Source: Legionella anisa
GTDB lineage: Bacteria; Pseudomonadota; Gammaproteobacteria; Legionellales; Legionellaceae
NCBI RefSeq assembly: GCF_001467525.1
Contig: NZ_LNXS01000019.1
Location: 62,001-126,000 of the forward strand
Direction: 5' to 3'
Length of the DNA stretch: 64,000 nucleotides
The stretch's first letter is position 1. Each line of letters begins with the position of its first letter. Shown here piece after piece: positions 55,287 to 64,000 of this stretch. The notes under the pieces were generated by a model, which was given only the letters and a program-made list of their open reading frames with translations, searched no databases and had not been told where the DNA came from. The position numbers were made by a program, and so were the translations under genes.

Positions 55287-55712
55287 ATGCGCTCAATCAG
55301 TCGTTGCCTTAATAAACAACTTGCTGACCTTTGCCAACGCTCTGTTCAATTGGAAGAGCTAACAAATAAAATCAAGCTCATTCTACCTGAAGTTTTAGCA
55401 AATGAATGTCAGGTAGGAAGTTTTAATAAGGGTTGTTTGTTATTAACAACTACTGATGCCGCCTGGGCATCGCAACTACGGTATGCGATTCCTGAACTGC
55501 GTGATAAATTACGTAAAGAAGCAGGTATGTATCAGCTTTCTTCAATTAAAGTGACTGTTGTTGAAGCCAAAATTCATAATGAAAAATCGCGGCAGCCTCA
55601 AAAACATGGATTATCAGAAAAAGCTAAAGCGATCATCGTTAGTGAAAGTCAAAGTTGTACTTATGAACCATTACAAAAAGCATTGTTGCATTTGGCTGAT
55701 GGTGATGATTAA
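55287..55712 (+). CDS. DciA/DUF721 family protein
   Basis: A 141-residue protein of the DciA family, the helicase DnaB loader found in bacteria without DnaC. Visible are the first helix SISRCLNKQLADL and the KH-like core CLLLTTTDAAWASQLRYAIPELRDKLRK. In many gammaproteobacteria dciA sits next to lpxC and secA; here lpxC is 3 kb away with other genes between. No ribosome site is obvious. Confidence 0.82.
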   Translation: MRSISRCLNKQLADLCQRSVQLEELTNKIKLILPEVLANECQVGSFNKGCLLLTTTDAAWASQLRYAIPELRDKLRKEAGMYQLSSIKVTVVEAKIHNEKSRQPQKHGLSEKAKAIIVSESQSCTYEPLQKALLHLADGDD

Positions 55713-55762
55713 GCAGCCTTTAGATAACAGGTCATGAAGGGATCTTTCACTTTTTATGCATT

Positions 55763-55818
55763 GTAGCCTGGGTGCAGCGCAGCGGAACCCGGGTTTCGCT
55801 GCGCTGCACCCAGGCTAC
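55763..55818. repeat. Family A palindromic repeat, copy after dciA
   Basis: A 56-base near-perfect palindrome, GTAGCCTGGGTGCAGCGCAG and complement. It lies exactly between the convergent ends of dciA and the GRDP-like gene. Confidence 0.92.
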
Positions 55819-55828
55819 AATGCTATTT

Positions 55829-56242
55829 TCAAAATAGGTCCATATTGAGCGCTAGTGCAAAACGACGTGTTACCCATTCTGAACCAAGATAAGTAAAACA
55901 ATCGTGCAAGTAGTCATTCAACTCATCCTCTTCCATCACATGTTCTTGACCAATAGGTTCAACATCATGATGAAAATAAGTATCAAAATAGTGTATTGAA
56001 AAATCAATATAATCTCGAGTATGAAGAATAAAGGAATGCCATAGCTCATCAAGAATAAGTAATGGACCAAAAAGATAGGTTTTTTTGCCCTGTTTTGCCC
56101 TTTGCACATTAAGCCACATCCAGGACAATAAATCCGCGAATAAGACCTGACTCTCTTGCTCAGAAAACTCAGGATGACGCTGGCGAAAATGGTTTAGTAC
56201 CGCTTTATTTTTATAATCAAGCAGAGCGGATAAATTAATCAT
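55829..56242 (-). CDS. GRDP-like (glycine-rich domain-containing protein-like) partner of a 26-residue peptide
   Basis: A 137-residue soluble protein. I read a GRDP-like/DUF1399 pattern: LLILDELWHSFILHTRDYID then FDTYFHHDVEP, with W68, H69, H74 and the pair H91-H92. The histidines could hold a metal, but that is inference. The start ATG at 56242 overlaps the stop of the upstream peptide (ATGA), with the ribosome site inside that gene. An in-frame ATG at 56251 is possible. Function is not known. The tight overlap suggests it acts on, or is regulated with, the small cysteine peptide. Confidence 0.75.
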   Translation of the reverse strand: MINLSALLDYKNKAVLNHFRQRHPEFSEQESQVLFADLLSWMWLNVQRAKQGKKTYLFGPLLILDELWHSFILHTRDYIDFSIHYFDTYFHHDVEPIGQEHVMEEDELNDYLHDCFTYLGSEWVTRRFALALNMDLF

Positions 56243-56319
56243 CCGCAACATGCTTTTTTAGTACTTGGTCTTTGTGTTACATAACGTACAATACGGCAGA
56301 TCATTTCTTCTTTCGTCAT
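56239..56319 (-). CDS. 26-residue peptide ending Lys-Lys-Ala-Cys-Cys-Gly
   Basis: Too short for usual gene finding. It begins MTKEEMICRIVRYV and ends STKKACCG. A basic, slightly hydrophobic N-terminal helix is followed by a short C-terminal segment with adjacent cysteines before the last glycine. GGAG lies 6 bases before the ATG, and a promoter with TTAGAC, 17 bases, TATAAT is 20-48 bases upstream. Its TGA overlaps the ATG of the GRDP-like gene. This looks like a precursor peptide or small metal-binding peptide with its partner. No known RiPP enzyme family was recognised, so the function is open. Confidence 0.72.
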   Translation of the reverse strand: MTKEEMICRIVRYVTQRPSTKKACCG

Positions 56320-56338
56320 TATTATCTCCACGATTGTG

Positions 56339-56367
56339 ATTATAAATAAACGGTGCAGACAGTCTAA
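56339..56367 (-). promoter_or_regulatory. Sigma-70 promoter of the peptide operon
   Basis: On the minus strand, TTAGAC (56367-56362) and TATAAT (56344-56339) are separated by 17 bases. The predicted transcript would start about 12-15 bases before the 26-residue peptide ATG. Confidence 0.65.
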
Positions 56368-56461
56368 CCAATGTCCATAATGGAAGCAATTTAATTATTT
56401 TATTTTTCACTTCAATTAAATTGTTCAAGCTCAATCCTGAATATTCAGGATGAGCGCTTAA

Positions 56462-58495
56462 TCACCAGATCACACAACGATTTTTATTCACCATAGGGCT
56501 GTCATTCGGAATGTGGAAGGCTTCCTGAAATTGGGGAATATTAGCCAAACTCCCATTCACTCGATATTGGGCTGGAGGATGCGGATCAGTAGTTACTTGG
56601 TTACGCAATTGTTGCGGTCGAATGTTCATTGCCCAAACATGTGCTGTTGCTATAAAAAATTGCTGGTCCGGCGTCAAACCAGCAATTGTAGGTGCATTTT
56701 TATATGCGTCAGAATGCTTGAAGGCTCTATAGGCAAGAGTGATTCCTCCCAAATCAGCAGTAGCCTCTCCTACAACCAGTTTTCCTTGTACATGCAAACC
56801 ATCACCTACATCATATTGTGAAAATTGAGTCACAATACATTGTGTTGCCGCCTTAAATTTTTCTAAATCACTTGGTGTCCACCAATTCTTTAAATTACCA
56901 TGACTATCAAATTGTGCACCTTGATCATCAAATCCATGAGTCATTTCATGTCCCATCACAAAGCCAATGGCTCCATAATTTAATGCAGCAGGTGCATTAG
57001 GATCAAAAAATGGTGGTTGGAGAATGCCCGCTGGAATATTTAAATTATTCATGGAGGGATCATAATATGCATTAATCGTTTGTGGTGTCATAACCCATTC
57101 AGTTCTATCTATAGGTTTACCAATTTTATTAAGATCGCGTTGGGTTAAAAATTCATTGGCTCGAATTACATTTAATACGTAGGGTCCTCGATTAACTACC
57201 AGTTTGGAATAATCCCACCACTTAGAAGGATAACCAACTCGTTCTTCCATCATATCAAGTTTTTTCAATGCAGCCTTACGCGTAGCAGGAGTCATCCATG
57301 ATAAAGAATTGATGTCCTCACGCAAAACTGCGCGAATATTTTTGAGTATGTCCAAAGCCTGTTTTTTATCTTCGGGAGAGAAGTAGCGCTCTACATACAT
57401 TTTTCCTATGGCAAAACCTAAAGCTCCATTTTCTGTACCGACAACCCGTTTCCATCGAGGTAATATTTTCTCAGCACCAGTCAAAACCGCTACCATTTTA
57501 AAATTTTGATCGACAAAAGGTTTCGATAAGTACGAAGCAAAAGCATCAATTAAATGCCAACGCAAGTAAGTTTTCCAATCCTCTAAAGAAACAGTTTTTA
57601 ATTGTTGGTTCATATCCTTAAAAAACTCAGGCATTGCTAAATTCATACTTTTTATTTGAGCTTGTCCCATTGCCGAAAAATATGCAGGCCAAGAAAAATT
57701 GGGGGTCACTTTGGCAAGCTGGGCTCTATCCATAATATGATATATCGCATGAGGATCGCGCTGATCTACTTGAGACATGGAAAACCTAGCCATTTGTGTT
57801 TCTAATTTCATTACAGTCTTGGCATCAGCTGCTGCTTTATCTGGAGAATCGCCTAATAGCTCAAACATTTTAGCAATATGATTGATATAAGCCTCACGAA
57901 TTTGTTTAAACTTAGCATCATCTTTTAGGTAATAATCGCGATCAGGCAAACCTAACCCGCCCTGCATGGCAGCAGCAATCATCTCTTCACTATTTTTAAA
58001 ATCTTGCATGCTTCCAAAATTAAAGAAAACGCCTACACCTATGCGATGCAAATGTGCTATTTCACTTTGTAGATCCGTCAAATTTTTTAAATCATTAATG
58101 CGATCAAATTCAGGTTGTAATGGTTTGATACCCAATTGGTTGATGCTGGTTTCATCCATACCGCTGTAATAAAAGTCACCTACTTTTTGCTCTATGCTAC
58201 CTGGTTTAGCTTTGGTATTTTTTGATGCATTGATTAACATCTGGTGAATAATATCTTGGACTTTTTCATTGATAAGATTAAAGCTTCCCCAGCTTGAATA
58301 ATCAGCAGGAATTGGGTTGTTTTTTTGCCAATTACCCACTGCGTAAGAATAAAAATTCTTACTCGGTGAAGTATTGGTATCCAACCAATCCAAATGAAGT
58401 GCTTGTTCCGTTATTTTTTGTGGTTCGGTGTTTGCAGAATATATTGAGGAGCTGCACAACAAAGCAAAAGCAAAAAGGCTACTATAAAGTTTCAT
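56462..58495 (-). CDS. M13 family metallopeptidase (PepO/neprilysin-like)
   Basis: A zinc endopeptidase, about 677 residues, the usual M13 size. The signal peptide is residues 1-20 (SSSIYSA). The zinc motif HEMTH is in VMGHEMTHGFDDQG, and the third ligand is in GEATADLGG. The C-terminal NRCVIW matches the family end. ATG at 58495 has GGAGAG 7 bases upstream; an in-frame ATG at 58513 overlaps that site. Probably periplasmic or surface-exposed; the peptide target is unknown. A decayed repeat separates it from lpxC. Confidence 0.93.
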   Translation of the reverse strand: MKLYSSLFAFALLCSSSIYSANTEPQKITEQALHLDWLDTNTSPSKNFYSYAVGNWQKNNPIPADYSSWGSFNLINEKVQDIIHQMLINASKNTKAKPGSIEQKVGDFYYSGMDETSINQLGIKPLQPEFDRINDLKNLTDLQSEIAHLHRIGVGVFFNFGSMQDFKNSEEMIAAAMQGGLGLPDRDYYLKDDAKFKQIREAYINHIAKMFELLGDSPDKAAADAKTVMKLETQMARFSMSQVDQRDPHAIYHIMDRAQLAKVTPNFSWPAYFSAMGQAQIKSMNLAMPEFFKDMNQQLKTVSLEDWKTYLRWHLIDAFASYLSKPFVDQNFKMVAVLTGAEKILPRWKRVVGTENGALGFAIGKMYVERYFSPEDKKQALDILKNIRAVLREDINSLSWMTPATRKAALKKLDMMEERVGYPSKWWDYSKLVVNRGPYVLNVIRANEFLTQRDLNKIGKPIDRTEWVMTPQTINAYYDPSMNNLNIPAGILQPPFFDPNAPAALNYGAIGFVMGHEMTHGFDDQGAQFDSHGNLKNWWTPSDLEKFKAATQCIVTQFSQYDVGDGLHVQGKLVVGEATADLGGITLAYRAFKHSDAYKNAPTIAGLTPDQQFFIATAHVWAMNIRPQQLRNQVTTDPHPPAQYRVNGSLANIPQFQEAFHIPNDSPMVNKNRCVIW

Positions 58496-58587
58496 ACCAC
58501 AACTCTCCACCAATTATTTATTGTTAACTCACTAAGAATCTAAATAAACCTAGCCAGGTGGAGGCAAAACCATAACCAATAATCGCT

Positions 58588-58690
58588 GTAGTCCAGTTTT
58601 CCTGGGTTATGACTCATCTTCACCTTACACTTGTGCACCATTTAGCAAAAAAATGCCATGTGACCAAGAGACAGGTTACTCCCAGGCTAC
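58588..58690. repeat. Decayed family A repeat between the M13 gene and lpxC
   Basis: The left arm GTAGTCCAGTTTTCCTGGGTTA and right end ACTCCCAGGCTAC remain, with about 50 bases of unrelated sequence between. It lies just after the lpxC stop region on the minus strand. Confidence 0.5.
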
Positions 58691-58696
58691 ATTTTC

Positions 58697-59611
58697 CTAC
58701 GCTTCGACAGGATAAAATTCAGTTTGCATTGCAGGGAGATATTCTTCCGTATCAAAATAAGTATATTCCCAAGCGTCTTGTCTTGCCATTAATTCACGTA
58801 ATAATCTGTTATTCAGCTCATGTCCTGACTTATAACCTTCGAATGCGCCAATCAAACTAGAACCTAACAGATACAGATCACCAATTGCATCCAATACCTT
58901 ATGAGAAACAAACTCTGACTCAAAACGAAGTCCATCATCGTTGAGAACACGATAATCATCAACAACTATGGCATTATCCAAACTTCCGCCTTTTGCCAAA
59001 TCGCATTCTCTTAATTTTTCATAATCAGAGAGGAATCCAAACGTACGTGCTCTGCAAACCTCTTTGACATAAGAAGTTGTAGAAAAGTCAAAACTTACTG
59101 TTTGTGGTTTATCATTGAAAGCCGGGTGATCAAAATCAATGGTGAAGGAAATTTTATACCCATTATAAGGATAAAATTGAACAAATTTCCCATTATCTTC
59201 TACACGAATAGGCTTGAGAATACGTATGTACTTTTTGGGTGCATTTTGCTCGCGTATACCTGCTGATTGAATCAGGAAAACAAAAGGAGCCGCACTACCA
59301 TCCATAATTGGCAACTCTGGAGCATTCACATCAATGTAAGCATTATCAATGCCCAGCCCTGCCAAAGCAGAGAGTAAATGTTCCACGGTTGCGATTTTAA
59401 CAGGCCCCTGGTGCAATGTGGTACATAACATAGTGTCACCCACATTCTCATATGACGCGGGTATTTCTACTACAGGTGAAAGATCTACTCTTCTAAAAAC
59501 GATGCCTGTATTCACAGGAGCAGGTCTCAAGGTTAAAAGCACTTTTTCACCGGAATGCAATCCAACACCAGTTGCCTGGATCACCTTTTTAGGAGTTCTT
59601 TGTTTTGTCAT
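58697..59611 (-). CDS. lpxC: UDP-3-O-acyl-N-acetylglucosamine deacetylase
   Basis: First committed step of lipid A synthesis; zinc deacetylase. It is 304 residues. The zinc ligands are in EHLLSALAG, and in [17 protein letters not shown] and YKSGHELNN. The N-terminal [11 protein letters not shown] is typical. AAGGTGAG precedes the ATG. It follows ftsZ in the same direction as in E. coli. A hairpin in the 154-base gap may modulate read-through. Confidence 0.96.
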   Translation of the reverse strand: MTKQRTPKKVIQATGVGLHSGEKVLLTLRPAPVNTGIVFRRVDLSPVVEIPASYENVGDTMLCTTLHQGPVKIATVEHLLSALAGLGIDNAYIDVNAPELPIMDGSAAPFVFLIQSAGIREQNAPKKYIRILKPIRVEDNGKFVQFYPYNGYKISFTIDFDHPAFNDKPQTVSFDFSTTSYVKEVCRARTFGFLSDYEKLRECDLAKGGSLDNAIVVDDYRVLNDDGLRFESEFVSHKVLDAIGDLYLLGSSLIGAFEGYKSGHELNNRLLRELMARQDAWEYTYFDTEEYLPAMQTEFYPVEA

Positions 59612-59729
59612 TCAGTGCTCACCTTGTTCCTCATCATTTTTTAGTTTTACTTTGCACGCAAAACTTCGTGATCGTATCAATATTTTAATATTTAGTCTAA
59701 TTATTTTTGTATCAAAGACTTAAATTTCC

Positions 59730-59756
59730 CTTCCTCAGCACTATGAAGAGGAAGGA
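59730..59756. other. Stem-loop between ftsZ and lpxC
   Basis: CCTTCCTC and GAGGAAGG pair around an 11-base loop 10 bases beyond the ftsZ stop. On the minus strand it is followed by GAAATTTAAG, not a U-run, so it is not a standard terminator. It may protect the ftsZ transcript end or slow read-through. Confidence 0.4.
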
Positions 59757-59765
59757 TCAGATTAT

Positions 59766-60956
59766 TTACACCTCTTCTTGTCGACGTAAAAACGCAGGAA
59801 TATCAAGATAATCTACATCTGGAATACTCTCACTATTTTGTTTTATAGAAGAGGACATATTTGCTTGAGCTTGTTTGCGAACAAGGGCTGGTCTCTCTAA
59901 CTGCTGATAATCTAAAGAACCATCACTACGCGTTGTTTCAATCAAACGTGCACGATGTCCGTGTTGTGGTTGTGCTTGCTGATAACGTTGTCTTCCATCA
60001 CCCAAACCTGTCACAATAACAGTTACACGCATTTCATCCGTCATTTCTGGATCGATAACTGTTCCTACTACTACAGTTGCATCATCAGAAATAAATTCTT
60101 TGACTACATCTCCTACTTCCTCAAACTCACCAATTGACATATCAAGTCCAGCGGTAATATTGACTAGAATTCCACGGGCACCTGAAAAATTTACATCTTC
60201 CAATAAAGGAGAAGCAATTGCAGCTTCAGCAGCTTGACGTGCTCTTTGCTCACCTACAGCGCTGCCTGTACCCATCATAGCCATTCCCATTTCGGACATT
60301 ACAGTACGTACGTCTGCAAAATCTACGTTGATCAAACCTGGGCGAGTAATTAAATCTGAGATCCCTTTAACTGCACCGAGTAACACATTATTCGCTGCCT
60401 TGAATGCATTAAGAAGACTAATGTTTTTTCCTAAAACGCTGAGTAATTTATTGTTAGGAATTGTGATCAATGAATCAACATGTTCTGCTAAACGCCGAAT
60501 TCCTTCCTCGGCTGCTAACGCCCTCTGCTTGCCCTCAAATGAGAATGGCTTAGTGACAACGGCTACGGTTAAAATGCCTAATTCTTTGGCAATTTCCGCA
60601 AAAACAGGCGCAGCACCAGTTCCAGTGCCACCGCCCATTCCTGCAGTAATAAACACCATATCTGCGCCGCTTAAGATTTCGCGAATATGGTCTCTGTCTT
60701 CTTCTGCTGCTTCACGACCTATTTGTGGATTTGCACCAGCACCTAAGCCTTTAGTTAGCTCATCACCCAGTTGAATGTGTATTTTCGCATTTGAGCCTCT
60801 TAATGCCTGCGCATCAGTATTAGCACAGATAAATTCAACTCCATCAATATTTTCTGCAACCATATGCTCGACGGCATTACCACCACCACCGCCAACACCA
60901 ACTACCTTAATAACTGCATTATTACTATGGTGTTGGCCTTCCATTAATTCAAACAT
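59766..60956 (-). CDS. ftsZ: Cell division protein FtsZ
   Basis: Tubulin-like GTPase that forms the division ring. It is 396 residues. The glycine-rich loop [16 protein letters not shown], tubulin signature [11 protein letters not shown], and T7-type [11 protein letters not shown] are intact. The C-terminal peptide [14 protein letters not shown] binds FtsA and ZipA. GGGGAGCAGGG precedes the ATG. It follows ftsA by 102 bases. Confidence 0.98.
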   Translation of the reverse strand: MFELMEGQHHSNNAVIKVVGVGGGGGNAVEHMVAENIDGVEFICANTDAQALRGSNAKIHIQLGDELTKGLGAGANPQIGREAAEEDRDHIREILSGADMVFITAGMGGGTGTGAAPVFAEIAKELGILTVAVVTKPFSFEGKQRALAAEEGIRRLAEHVDSLITIPNNKLLSVLGKNISLLNAFKAANNVLLGAVKGISDLITRPGLINVDFADVRTVMSEMGMAMMGTGSAVGEQRARQAAEAAIASPLLEDVNFSGARGILVNITAGLDMSIGEFEEVGDVVKEFISDDATVVVGTVIDPEMTDEMRVTVIVTGLGDGRQRYQQAQPQHGHRARLIETTRSDGSLDYQQLERPALVRKQAQANMSSSIKQNSESIPDVDYLDIPAFLRRQEEV

Positions 60957-61058
60957 AACCCTGCTCCCCTCATATGTTTAATCTTTTAACAAAAAACTGG
61001 CAGTACACTTTTAGTCGAGTCGATTACCAGTTTTCATTTTTTAAACGTTGTTTGAAAC

Positions 61059-62297
61059 CTAAAAATTACCTTGGAACCATTCTTTCATACGTGCCCACAA
61101 ACTCTGGGTATTATCACTCATTTTAGGTACATTGTAGTTTGATTCATACTGTTGCTGATAACCTTGCAACAACAATCCTACGCCTGTAGCAAATGAAGGA
61201 TTTTCGGTTGCTTCAGCCAATCCAGAAACATGATGAGCACAACCTTTTCTCACTGGCATTTCAAAACAAAGTTCTGCAAGTTCAATGCCTCCTCTCACAT
61301 TAGCAGCACCGCCAGTTAGCACAATGCCTGCAGCCATTCTATCTTCAAAACCACTGCGTCGTAATTCATTTCGTACTAAAGTAAATAGCTCTTCATATCG
61401 CGCTGCAACAACATCAGATAAGGCTTTAGCTGATATTTTTCTTCCAGGTCTATCATTAACACTGGTCACTTCCAACATTTGATCTGAATTGGCTAATTCG
61501 GTTAATGCAACCGCGTGATTCAGTTTAATCGATTCTGCCGCTTTTGTTGGTGTGCGTAAAGCCATAGCGATATCATTGGTTACTTGATCACCTGCGATAG
61601 GAATTACGGCTGTATGCTGAATTGCACCTTCACAAAATATCGCAATATCTGTAGTACCACCGCCAATATCAATCAGGCAAACACCCAGATCTTTCTCATC
61701 ATCGGTCAATACAGCATGGCTTGAAGCAAGTTGCTCGAGAATGATGTCATTTACCTCTAAACCGCAACGACGCACACATTTAACTATATTTTGTGCAGCA
61801 CTTACTGAACCGGTGACTATATGCACACGCGACTCAAGTCGTACTCCTGCCATTCCTATAGGTTCACGGATGCTACCTTGTTGATCGATGATAAATTCCT
61901 GAGGTAAAACATGCAGAATTTTTTGATCTGCAGGAATTGCTACTGCTTTTGCGGCATCAATTACACGCTCTACATCCGCCTGCGATACTTCTTTATCGCG
62001 AATGGCAACGATACCATGCGAATTCAAGCTACGAATATGACTACCAGCAATACCTGCATATACAGTTCTCACCTCACAACCTGCCATAAGTTCAGCCTCC
62101 TGAACAGCACGTTGAATGGAATTCACAGTAGCCTCTATATCAACCACAACACCACGTTTTAAACCACGAGAGGGATGACGACCTATTCCGATAATTTCTA
62201 TTGCACCGTCAGAGGTAACTTCTCCAATTAATGCAATTACTTTTGAAGTTCCTATATCCAATCCAGTGATAATATCTTTTTCTATTTTTTTTGCCAT
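61059..62297 (-). CDS. ftsA: Cell division protein FtsA
   Basis: Actin-like ATPase that anchors FtsZ to the membrane. It is 412 residues from the ATG at 62297, which shares its first base with the ftsQ stop (TAATG); an in-frame GTG at 62321 would lengthen it. ITGLDIGTSKV and CLIDIGGGTTDIAIF are the phosphate loops. The C-terminal amphipathic helix SLWARMKEWFQGNF binds the membrane. Confidence 0.97.
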   Translation of the reverse strand: MAKKIEKDIITGLDIGTSKVIALIGEVTSDGAIEIIGIGRHPSRGLKRGVVVDIEATVNSIQRAVQEAELMAGCEVRTVYAGIAGSHIRSLNSHGIVAIRDKEVSQADVERVIDAAKAVAIPADQKILHVLPQEFIIDQQGSIREPIGMAGVRLESRVHIVTGSVSAAQNIVKCVRRCGLEVNDIILEQLASSHAVLTDDEKDLGVCLIDIGGGTTDIAIFCEGAIQHTAVIPIAGDQVTNDIAMALRTPTKAAESIKLNHAVALTELANSDQMLEVTSVNDRPGRKISAKALSDVVAARYEELFTLVRNELRRSGFEDRMAAGIVLTGGAANVRGGIELAELCFEMPVRKGCAHHVSGLAEATENPSFATGVGLLLQGYQQQYESNYNVPKMSDNTQSLWARMKEWFQGNF

Positions 62298-63028
62298 TAT
62301 CGTTCCGTTTGTTGTTTCCACTGCACCGCCATACCACGTGGATAACGCAGGTCCACGCTAGACAATTGCTCAATTTTTTCTGCAAATACCGCAGGATATG
62401 CTTTACAAAAACGCAGCAATCGTTCTTCTAACTCTTTCTTTCCTAAATATATTTTTACACCATTGCCTAAAAACAATACCCAAGATTGGTTTTCTCTTAG
62501 ATGCAGTCCAGCAGCGTTTAAACTATATATTGATAATATCTTACTCAATTTTTCGTAAACTTGTAAGACTTCTGCTTGTTGAGATAGTGGTCCTTTTAAT
62601 CGTGGTAAGTTTAGACCCTCTGGTACAGCACCCTCATTAAATAACCTGCCGTCCTCAGTCATCAAGGCATTATCCCAAATCGCAACTGGTTTTTTTTCAA
62701 CGAGCCTTATTTTTAATGTATCTGGCCAAACACGCTCCACGGTAGCAGTGTCGATCCAGTTCAGCTCATTTAATTCACTCTCCAATGCTCTTACCGATAA
62801 AGTAAAAAAGCTATTGCTCAAGTGTTTTGATAATATACCTTCCAATTCTTTATGTGTAACATGTTCATAATTTGCAGCAATTTTGATTGTAGTGACTGGA
62901 AACCGCTCCGCATCGGACACATAATAATAGCCTAATCGCCAAGTTAAGAATATGGCGCTTAAACTGAGTACCAATAACCAAGAGATATACCGCAAATTCC
63001 CGGAATCAACATCCCTATTTTTATTCAT
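62297..63028 (-). CDS. ftsQ: Cell division protein FtsQ
   Basis: Bitopic divisome protein bridging FtsB-FtsL and the cytoplasmic ring. It is about 243 residues from ATG 63028, overlapping the ddlB end by reading from near its stop. One membrane helix (LVLSLSAIFLTWRLGYYYV) is followed by a POTRA domain (FPVTTIKIAANYEHVTHKEL) and the beta domain ending DLRYPRGMAVQW. A start at 63067 would overlap ddlB by 34 bases. Confidence 0.94.
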   Translation of the reverse strand: MNKNRDVDSGNLRYISWLLVLSLSAIFLTWRLGYYYVSDAERFPVTTIKIAANYEHVTHKELEGILSKHLSNSFFTLSVRALESELNELNWIDTATVERVWPDTLKIRLVEKKPVAIWDNALMTEDGRLFNEGAVPEGLNLPRLKGPLSQQAEVLQVYEKLSKILSIYSLNAAGLHLRENQSWVLFLGNGVKIYLGKKELEERLLRFCKAYPAVFAEKIEQLSSVDLRYPRGMAVQWKQQTER

Positions 63029-63033
63029 GGCAT

Positions 63034-64000
63034 TCACAGATAATTGGTTACTAAATGTCGCCGGCAATTCTGATGTACCGTCGCAATACGAATCAACTCG
63101 TCCAGCAACTCAGGATAAGTTAAACCACTTGCCTGCCATAGTTTTGGATACATGCTAATCGAAGTAAAACCAGGTAAGGTATTTACCTCATTAAAATAAA
63201 TCGTTTCGGTTTTGTCATTAACAAAAAAGTCAATGCGCGCCATACCCTTACATTTTAATCGGATAAAAATATCTGCGGCTGCCTTTTTTAATTGCTCATA
63301 CAAAGACTGACTTAAAGGAGCGGGTATAATTAGATCTGTTTGTCCACTCTCTAAGTATTTCGCTGAATAAGAATAAAAACCATCAGGATGATTAACACGT
63401 ATTTCACCAGCAATGCTGACTCTTGGAGCTCCTGCAGGTACAGCACTCTCCAATACTGACAATTCAATTTCTCGTCCAGGAATAAATGATTCAATCAAAA
63501 TCTCTTCGTCATAACGTAATGCATCATCAACTGCTACGAGTAATTCAGCCATATTTTTTGCTTTATGTATGCCTACACTGGATCCCATTGCACACGGTTT
63601 AACAAATAAAGGCCAGCCAAATTCTTCTGCAACTTCCTGACAAAAACGTTGTCGTTCAGTTGCTGGGGTATGCCATGAGAAAAGCTTATAGTTCGCTGAT
63701 TTTAAACCATTGACGCAGACGATACGTCTTGCCATATCTTTATCCATTCCAATGGATGACGAAAGTACATCACAACCAACATAAGCAACACCTGATAATT
63801 CAAGCATTCCTTGCAAACATCCATCTTCATATAAAGGGCCGTGGACTACGGGAAAAACCACATCAGCATCAACAGATAAACGTCCATCAATAAATAAGCT
63901 TGGCATAGGTTTGGAGTGTTCTGTGACTACTGGGAGTTTTTCTTTATAAGCGAGTAAATCTTGATATTGATGAAGATGAAATAATCCATCCTTATCCATT
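63034..64000 (-). CDS. ddlB: D-alanine--D-alanine ligase (5' end cut by window edge)
   Basis: ATP-grasp ligase making the dipeptide for peptidoglycan precursors. About 320 residues are visible; the family is about 360, so some 40 N-terminal residues lie outside. An in-frame ATG at 63999 is not taken as the start. The HGPLYEDG loop, [14 protein letters not shown] site, and [17 protein letters not shown] end are intact. In the HGPLYEDG loop the usual serine-glutamate of HGxxGEDG-type ligases is replaced, as in some ligases of this group. It feeds the ftsQ-ftsA-ftsZ operon. Confidence 0.94.
   Translation of the reverse strand, partial: MDKDGLFHLHQYQDLLAYKEKLPVVTEHSKPMPSLFIDGRLSVDADVVFPVVHGPLYEDGCLQGMLELSGVAYVGCDVLSSSIGMDKDMARRIVCVNGLKSANYKLFSWHTPATERQRFCQEVAEEFGWPLFVKPCAMGSSVGIHKAKNMAELLVAVDDALRYDEEILIESFIPGREIELSVLESAVPAGAPRVSIAGEIRVNHPDGFYSYSAKYLESGQTDLIIPAPLSQSLYEQLKKAAADIFIRLKCKGMARIDFFVNDKTETIYFNEVNTLPGFTSISMYPKLWQASGLTYPELLDELIRIATVHQNCRRHLVTNYL

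Noticed and set aside
60328..60774. A 148-residue plus-strand frame opposite ftsZ
   Set aside because: It is an antisense shadow of the glycine-rich, conserved ftsZ coding sequence with no ribosome site or family match.
63034..63999. Complete ddlB starting at ATG 63999
   Set aside because: The protein would lack about 40 N-terminal residues of the family; the gene runs past the window edge.

Overview
The window is chromosomal DNA from a gammaproteobacterium, almost certainly Legionella. It is AT-rich by eye. It carries a ProA/Msp-type M4 zinc metalloprotease, a DotE/IcmC-type membrane protein (possible dotV), an ankyrin-repeat protein of effector type, and no dxr between cdsA and rseP, which fits the mevalonate route reported for Legionella. 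From memory, the first ~28.5 kb follows the L. pneumophila order from proA (lpg0467) through rpoN (lpg0477) and ankC/legA12 (lpg0483) to the uppS-cdsA-rseP cluster. The species cannot be named from sequence alone. No rRNA, tRNA, CRISPR array, prophage or intact transposase was seen.

Layout. 1-3 kb (minus): rseP (cut by the window edge), cdsA, uppS. 3.2-7.3 kb (plus): gpmI, an EnvC-like gene and ctpA, with a near-perfect sigma-54 promoter before ctpA. 7.5-18.1 kb: a shortened periplasmic binding protein, an exported adenosine-deaminase-family protein, purA, hflK-hflC, a DSD1-type PLP enzyme beside an RhtB exporter, the ankyrin protein and trmB. 18.3-25.8 kb: rpmB-rpmG, rpoN-hpf-HPr, pssA, a DUF3579 gene, the DotV-like gene, a flavin oxidoreductase, class I aldolase and a nuclease-family protein. 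26-30 kb: hydrolase, proA and an MFS pump. 30.4-35.3 kb (plus): aroQ-accB-accC-prmA, then purH. 35.4-43.7 kb: an SDR, an unrecognised ORF, phaC, an Aas-like fusion, a TVP38 protein, pabC, a small acidic protein and fau. 43.9-53.1 kb: P-II, ubiK, comM, a GT87-like protein, pyrB, ruvX-algH, a secretin-fragment protein, and a DUF47-pit phosphate pair. 53.2-58.5 kb: a small protein, add, a PH-domain protein, dciA, a 26-residue Cys-Cys-Gly peptide overlapping its partner gene, and an M13 peptidase. 58.7-64 kb (minus): ddlB-ftsQ-ftsA-ftsZ-lpxC, the distal end of the division and cell-wall cluster.

The main unexplained structure is a set of dispersed palindromic repeats. Family A (about 55-90 bp, ends GTAGCCTGGG/CCCAGGCTAC) lies mostly just 3' of genes. 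Family B (full length about 140-149 bp, ends GGGTCTG(C/T)TTACATTTC and its complement) behaves like a TA-flanked MITE. In four genes the stop codon TAG straddles the junction: T and A come from the flank and G is the first base of the element. Family C is one ~130 bp imperfect palindrome. The most promising new gene system is the 26-residue peptide ending in CCG. It has a strong promoter and ribosome binding site, and its stop codon overlaps the start of a GRDP-like protein.
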